Shown here piece after piece: positions 58,888 to 64,000 of a DNA stretch of 64,000 nucleotides (position 1 is the first letter of the stretch; each line of letters starts with the position of its first letter). Made by a program: the position numbers and the translations under genes. Under the pieces are notes generated by a model that saw only the letters and a program-made list of their open reading frames with translations, was not told the origin of the DNA and did not search any database. The stretch is from Siderastrea siderea. Taxonomy: Eukaryota; Cnidaria; Anthozoa; Scleractinia; Rhizangiidae. The stretch is taken from the NCBI GenBank assembly GCA_964030785.1, contig OZ034966.1, positions 4,369,552-4,433,551 on the forward strand. The letters run 5' to 3'.

Positions 58888-60539
58888 TTTTGGCACTTTT
58901 AAGAACAAAACTTTCTGCTACACAATTCACATGCTTCAAGTTCTGGGGTTTGGAGGCGCTTCGAGCATTCGTGCACGTCTATCGAGCAGAATTGTTTTGC
59001 AATTGATTGACAGGTCGGCAGGCGAGGTTTTCTCAGTAAATATAATGTCTTGAATTTTGAACTATCCTCCAAGAAAACAAAGATTGTGAAACAACATTAT
59101 ATTTTAAAATAGTCAAAATACCTTTGTGAATTCCAATAACGTGTTTTCCTAGGAAGTTTAGAACAAGTAGAAGTACTGTAGGATCTGGATGTTTTTAGCA
59201 CCTGTAACAAATCATTCGCGACGAATGCTATAATTGAATTACAACACTAAACTTTGGTACTTTCCCACGCATGCAAATTGCAAATAAACAAACTCCTACC
59301 AACTCTTTTACTCAGCTTCTTTGTTCGAAAGTCCCGGTCTTTACGCATCGTTGAAAGATTTTCTTCTCGATTGAGATGTGTCAAGTGAAGTTTCGTGTAT
59401 ATACCCTCTTATGCAAATATTTTTCCCACATAGGATTTTCTAGTGAATTTTCCAAGGACCAGGACCTACCGGCAAACCAAAAATTTCGAGCTACTCTTGA
59501 CATGCAATATACAGCAGCACCACTCCTGCATAGCAGAACAACTACAGGCAATTCATTATCAATGAACAAAAACGTCCATCGACGGGTTTACTGGATTGAA
59601 GAAACGTTGCTCATGTGTTTCACGGTGTGCGAAGGTGTAGCTACACCAGCGTAGGAAGGAACGCCGCGTGTATATCTGTAAGGCTCATCGGACTAGCAGA
59701 ACAAAAAAAATTTCGCAATAAAACAGAGACACAGTCGAATAAAAATAAACAAAGCAGTTTTTGTCATATTATATAGCTTATTACCAGTGCTTGTATTTTC
59801 GTTACCAGCCCTCCAGACCGTGTCGCCTGAGAAGGCGTCCCAAGAAAAGTCGAATTTTGGGCTTTTTTGAGGCGCTCTTCTGGAAACACATAATGATTGC
59901 CCGCAGGAATTTTTATATCAAAAACTACACCAACATAAGTCCTTTCAAAAGGTGTAAACAAATTATCCAAACTCTATCTACTACTCGAGATATATCCTGG
60001 GAAATGAAGCATAGTCCCTGACTGTACAAGTATTAGGAAAATAGAGCCATCTTTGAACATACTTTTCTTAGACAAAAACATTATTGATCCAGATGAATTA
60101 TATATGACTGACATCTATAGATTACCCTTAATATTTGCCTTAAGTCTTATTGGCTTCAAAGTTTTTGGTAATTTTTTACCAATTTTTCAAATTTTGCATT
60201 TTTTCGGTTTTCACAACAAAAAATGCCCCCTTAAAATAAATGCGTCCCAAAATAAAATTTTCGAGTTTTGAAGAAAACAAATTATGCCACTTAATCAGGC
60301 ATGTAATAGGCTTTATTCTGACAAAGTTTCAAAATTTTGATTTTTGGGCCGATTTCCAACTTTGCTCGATCCTTACAGGCAGCGCCTCTTAAGAATTCTA
60401 TAAAACGCTTTTAGGTGGCGTGGTCGTCATGGTTGAAGGTCCGAAAATAACTGCCTGCAGATTGGCAGTTGATGCTATAATGTGCGCGAGCTTCCCATCT
60501 ATTATGACGTACAGTTATATTTTTTACTGTTTAGCAACC

Positions 60540-62550
60540 ATGGGCGAAAAAGGTTAGTTTGTGTCCTATTTCTAAAAAGAAATGCTTCTACATATGCCCA
60601 ACAGAATACGTTCCAACTGTGATTAATTGTTTCTCGCTATCAGTGTTCGTCAACTGTAACTGGCAAACATGGCGTACACACAAGCTACTTCGGTATTTAT
60701 GCATGTACGCAAGTTTGCCAACCTTAGTAGTGTTTTGCAGTTTAAACAATTATTCGAGCCAAACTCAGCCAAAGATGGTTGAATTACTGCTCAGGCATGG
60801 ATGAGTAAGGTGAAATAATAACGCAAATATATTAATATTTATGTATTTATTTAGAGTCTGAAGAGAAAAATGTGAAGTGGGACGAAAACGCCATGCAAGC
60901 GATTCAAACACAGGTAAGCCTCACAGGCAAAACAACAGCACACAAAAAAACTTTTTAAAACCTACGGACATAATACGTTACAATGGAGTAGTGTTTATTC
61001 TCTCCATTTTTTAGTCGCAATGTTCCTAGTTAGCCCATTCTAAAGAAGTAGCGATAAGTACCAATCAGTGGTTTGGTGCACATTGCCTGTGAGCTGATTT
61101 CTGATATAAGTAATGATCTTGTTACGCCTCAGTCATACCCTCTTGTGAATTCACAAGGCAAAATGCTGTTGCCACCAGCTGAAGCCGGAGAAGGGTGCCC
61201 CACGCCTACATACGCCAATCCTAAACAGATTTTGAGGATTCTCAAGCGAAGAGAAATGAAAAGACGACTTGCGTTTTCAGGAAAATTGAGCAAGCGTGTA
61301 CAAGTAAGTCAAATTAAATCAAAGGAGTGCTGCCATTTTACGTTGTAAGGTCTGGCATAGCCTGTTTAAGCCTATGTTACGCTAGGCAATGTTTAGTTTA
61401 ATTTGGCTCCAATTTTGTCGCGCCGTCACGAGTCGGATCTGCACGAAACGTGGCTTATTTAGGGGTCGCGCGTGCAGCACTTGAAAAAATTCGTGCAGTG
61501 TGCGGGGATCGTTGCGTAACTAGAGCCGACTTGCACTTCTCGCAACGATTGGGGCAACAAAATTTTGCGGAACTCATCTATTCTAGGACATGCTACAGTA
61601 GGCAATTTTTCGTGCAACTTGTACCGTCACAAAGCTGTAAGACGAGTTGCAAGGAAAATTGTGCAGTGTAACACGGCTTTTAGACTGCAACTCAGCCCCT
61701 GCCGTCCCACTGTATCCGCATATTTGGATACTATATACTGTACGTACTATATCAAGTATCCGGATATCCGGATACTATTTCCATCCGTTTTTGGCAACTT
61801 GAAGGCCCCTCTGTGAGTTTTATCAGAAAAAAGCGAATGTTTGTCAGACTATCACCTGTTCAAAAGACCTTCTCTTTTGTTATGTGCAAACATGATTGTG
61901 TAGCGCGAGAGCGAAATAAAACCGCGGAGGATTTTTACAAGGGTGATGGAGAGGGGGTTGGAAGCTCGAGCACGTGCTAGCCTGGCTTCAATCTGCCAAA
62001 CAAAAAACACAAACAAACAAACAAACAAACAAAACACACTGAGTTTCCAACACCGTGAAGCGGGACGGGGGGGGGGGGGGGGGGGGTCATGCAAGTGTCT
62101 CGGCAGGGAGGAATTGAATTCATAAATATACTCGGCATGAGGAAAGCCTCATCACTTCCTGGAACGGGATTTACTTATTTTGCTCTTGGAGATGGGTTAG
62201 CTGAGGAACCCGAAAATCATAAGCAATTTTGGCGAGTTAATAGCCGGTTTGGAGGCAAACATAGCATGTGCTCGTTAAGTTGTTTTTATGCTTCAGATTT
62301 TCAGATTCTTGTTTATTAATTTGCACCATTCACACTCTAACTACAGTCTACAGTTTAACACTATACAGACTTTTGTATAGTCACTCTGGCGGCAAAACAG
62401 AAAAACGTGAACAAATCTGTGTAAAACATCACTCTCTTGTGATGTAATTTTTATAATGACTAACAATGTCTTTTTTAAATTTTGCAGGACAAAAGGAAAG
62501 CTGAAAATGAAGCAAATATTAAAAAGGATCACGGAGCTACTAATGCCTGA
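60540..62550 (+). CDS. 101-residue protein with NF-YA-like subunit-association helix
   Basis: Exons 60540-60552, 60855-60913, 61133-61303 and 62488-62550, all with GT/AG sites and consistent phase. The third exon encodes YANPKQILRILKRREMKRRL followed by SGKLSKR, which closely resembles the first conserved helix of NF-YA (the part that binds the NF-YB/NF-YC dimer) and its linker. The second conserved block, with the DNA-contacting His/Arg and GxGGRF residues, is absent; a Lys/Glu tail (DKRKAENEANIKKDHG) takes its place. If the match is real the protein could bind NF-YB/YC without reading CCAAT. The start ATG lies just outside the TTAA transposon. Confidence 0.6.
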
Positions 62551-63049
62551 AACAGGAACATTCTAGCAGTATCAAGCTTTTTACCATTAAAACGCTTTCA
62601 TAGTTTATATATTCTAGCGTTGTCCAAATCATGGAATAAATGAAGAAGTACCAGCTTTGCAATCACTGTGGCAGCTGGAACTGATATCCAATCAGAGATA
62701 TCCATTGCCTCATCATAAATCTACTGCAAAACAACCGCTTTCTTCTCTTAAAATTCGAATCGCTAAAAGCGCGGAAAGTACCGAAAGCGTGAATTGTACT
62801 CAGTGTAGCGCGCAAGCCTTGCACGCCCTTGCAGCGTGTGTCTCCCAGACTCTCCCCGTATTCCCACTCGCTCTAGACTTTTTGTTTTTAGACTTTGCTC
62901 TTCGTACGTCGATCACGAACCAACTCACGTGAAAAAAAAAACGCCTGTATTGCAGTCTACCTCACATTACTAAGAGTGTATTCTTCGCGAATTAATAATA
63001 CAAGAAGGTTCCGGTCCAAAAAGTGACTACTTGTAAGAGGGTGTGTCCT
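62551..63049. other. No gene seen
   Basis: 3' flank of the NF-YA-like gene. No recognisable exon. A poly-G run with an (AAAC)n tract lies upstream at about 62009-62086 in the last intron. Confidence 0.45.
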
Positions 63050-63320
63050 TTTGTTTTATTGTCTTGAATATCCTGTTGTCTGATTGGTTAGCGCCAAATT
63101 GACACCCACGTACCACGGGTTCGTCGACAAATCAGGACAAGGACCAGACACCCATAATATCTACTGACGATTCACATGTAATTCACTTGACTCTGATGAT
63201 GACTTCTGCTCAGGTTATCGAAACGTCAGGCAATGTCACCTCAAACACTTCTTCTCAGGACTACATTCACCTGGACGATCACAATTTACCCACTTATGAC
63301 TATTTGCTACTACTGCCAAT
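63050..63320 (+). mobile_element. Penelope-like terminal fragment
   Basis: CTGATGA (63193-63199), a 20-nt segment able to form a weak stem, then GAAACGTC (63220-63227) resemble the core of the hammerhead-like motif in Penelope-like terminal repeats. The text after it (GGACTACATTCACCTGGACG) is typical of the coding junction of such elements in cnidarians as far as I know. No coding frame remains. Confidence 0.4.
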
Positions 63321-63603
63321 AACAACGTGAACAAACTATGTATCGGCTAGGGTATGGTAAACACCACTTTATATCTGTGTTTGGCAAGTAAATAAGCATT
63401 TTTTATTTCATTATTTTATTTTTCCTTTTAGCGGGTTAATTTTTCGTGGTTTTATTTTTCTCGAACCTTAAATGGCAGCCGCAAAAATAACGAAAATAGA
63501 ATCAACGGGAAAATGAAAAACATTAGTGCTAGCAATAGCAAAAAAACAAAAGTTTCTCTAACTGGACAAACAGAAAGATTTACATTAGAGACGCTGTTAT
63601 TTC

Positions 63604-64000
63604 TTAAATTGCAAACTTATAATTATAAGCCTTCATTGCCAGTATGGCAGTGAGGATAACCTGACCGGCCACACGTGGTGCGGATGATTCTACGGTTGGG
63701 GTAGGCTGCGTGTCATCCAGATCATACACGCGTCCAAAAAGTGCGGCGGTCAAGAGACCTTTGGTCAGTTGTTGCTTGCTCTGCATATGCGTAACAGGCA
63801 TGTTGTGATCCCATTCTCCCGGCAGAAGTGACACGCCATCGGCCACTACCTGCGGATAAACGTATGGAGTGCTGAGCTGGCCTCGGAGTGTAAAAGACTC
63901 GAAGATTGTGCTGGCGTTGTATGTGCGTTGTCCACACGTATCACGGCTTAATCCGAGACATTTGATGAGAGTGCATATCCGCAAATAATACTGCCCTTCT
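63604..64000 (-). CDS. Possible terminal exon of an unrecognised gene
   Basis: A minus-strand frame open from the window edge to TAA at 63604: about 130 residues with NASTIFESFTLRGQ, LLPGEWDHNMPVTHMQSKQQL and a weakly hydrophobic C-terminus (VAGQVILTAILAMKAYNYKFAI). No family recognised. It may be a 3' exon, but no acceptor was checked because the sequence ends. Confidence 0.3.
   Translation of the reverse strand, partial: EGQYYLRICTLIKCLGLSRDTCGQRTYNASTIFESFTLRGQLSTPYVYPQVVADGVSLLPGEWDHNMPVTHMQSKQQLTKGLLTAALFGRVYDLDDTQPTPTVESSAPRVAGQVILTAILAMKAYNYKFAI

Larger units (their letters stand above)
55696..60388. mobile_element. Kolobok-like DNA transposon with ~700-bp inverted repeats
   Basis: TTAA at 55692-55695 and 60389-60392 flank termini reading AAGGCGCTGCCTG (left) and GAGGCGCTGCCTG (right, inverted). 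The ends are inverted copies over about 700 bp (55696 to about 56420 and about 59680 to 60388). TTAA duplication with termini starting RAGG fits the Kolobok superfamily. The 3.2-kb interior encodes two uncharacterised minus-strand proteins or exons; no THAP-type transposase was recognised. Confidence 0.7.

Overview
The window is animal genomic DNA, most likely from an anthozoan such as a stony coral or sea anemone. The host background is AT-rich and intron-rich and is dense with short inverted-repeat transposons. Host genes recognised by splice-consistent exons are: ten exons of a medium-chain acyl-CoA dehydrogenase (ACADM) on the minus strand; SNAPIN on the plus strand, head-to-head with ACADM over a 155-bp gap; one probable first coding exon of a Cys-loop receptor; an MFS (spinster-like) transporter with three tandem alternative first exons; and a four-exon gene for a 101-residue protein carrying an NF-YA-like helix. 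The anthozoan assignment is an inference from gene structure and repeat style.

From about 17.2 to 38.3 kb lies a more GC-rich, almost intronless block. It is a Maverick/Polinton (adintovirus-like) element, cut on the left by a 200-N assembly gap. It encodes protein-primed DNA polymerase B (broken by the gap), a chromodomain integrase, an FtsK/HerA-type packaging ATPase, an adenain-like protease, a double-jelly-roll major capsid candidate, three paralogous 347-350 residue structural proteins, a phospholipase A2-domain protein, and many small Arg-rich virion proteins. Nearly all replication and virion genes are on the minus strand. Most have their own TATA box 30-60 bp before the ATG, and many abut or overlap as stop/start pairs. 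Three plus-strand accessory islands lie beside them: an acidic and a repeat protein (20.7-22.0 kb), a SLOG/DprA-like protein (34.0-34.7 kb), and a three-ORF cassette ending in a RING-like ORF with an in-frame UGA (35.9-36.7 kb). Two of the islands share homologous divergent promoters in inverted orientation, which suggests co-regulation of polymerase and accessory genes.

Other unusual features of the element are a tRNA-like gene with pol III signals, five Pumilio-type UGUANAUA motifs directly after the SLOG stop codon, a 44-bp tandem promoter array with CCAAT and CArG-like sites, a 69-bp tandem array with CACGTG and CTTCCGG at the right end, and a recurrent QRGG motif that could be the site cut by the element's protease.

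Other mobile DNA includes a Penelope-like element arranged as an inverted pair inside an ACADM intron, a 4.7-kb element with about 700-bp inverted repeats and TTAA target duplications (Kolobok-like, 55.7-60.4 kb), a non-LTR remnant, and many MITEs. The open reading frames of the Polinton are mostly intact, so it is either a recent insertion or an integrated virus. Its left end and its polymerase active site cannot be judged from this window.
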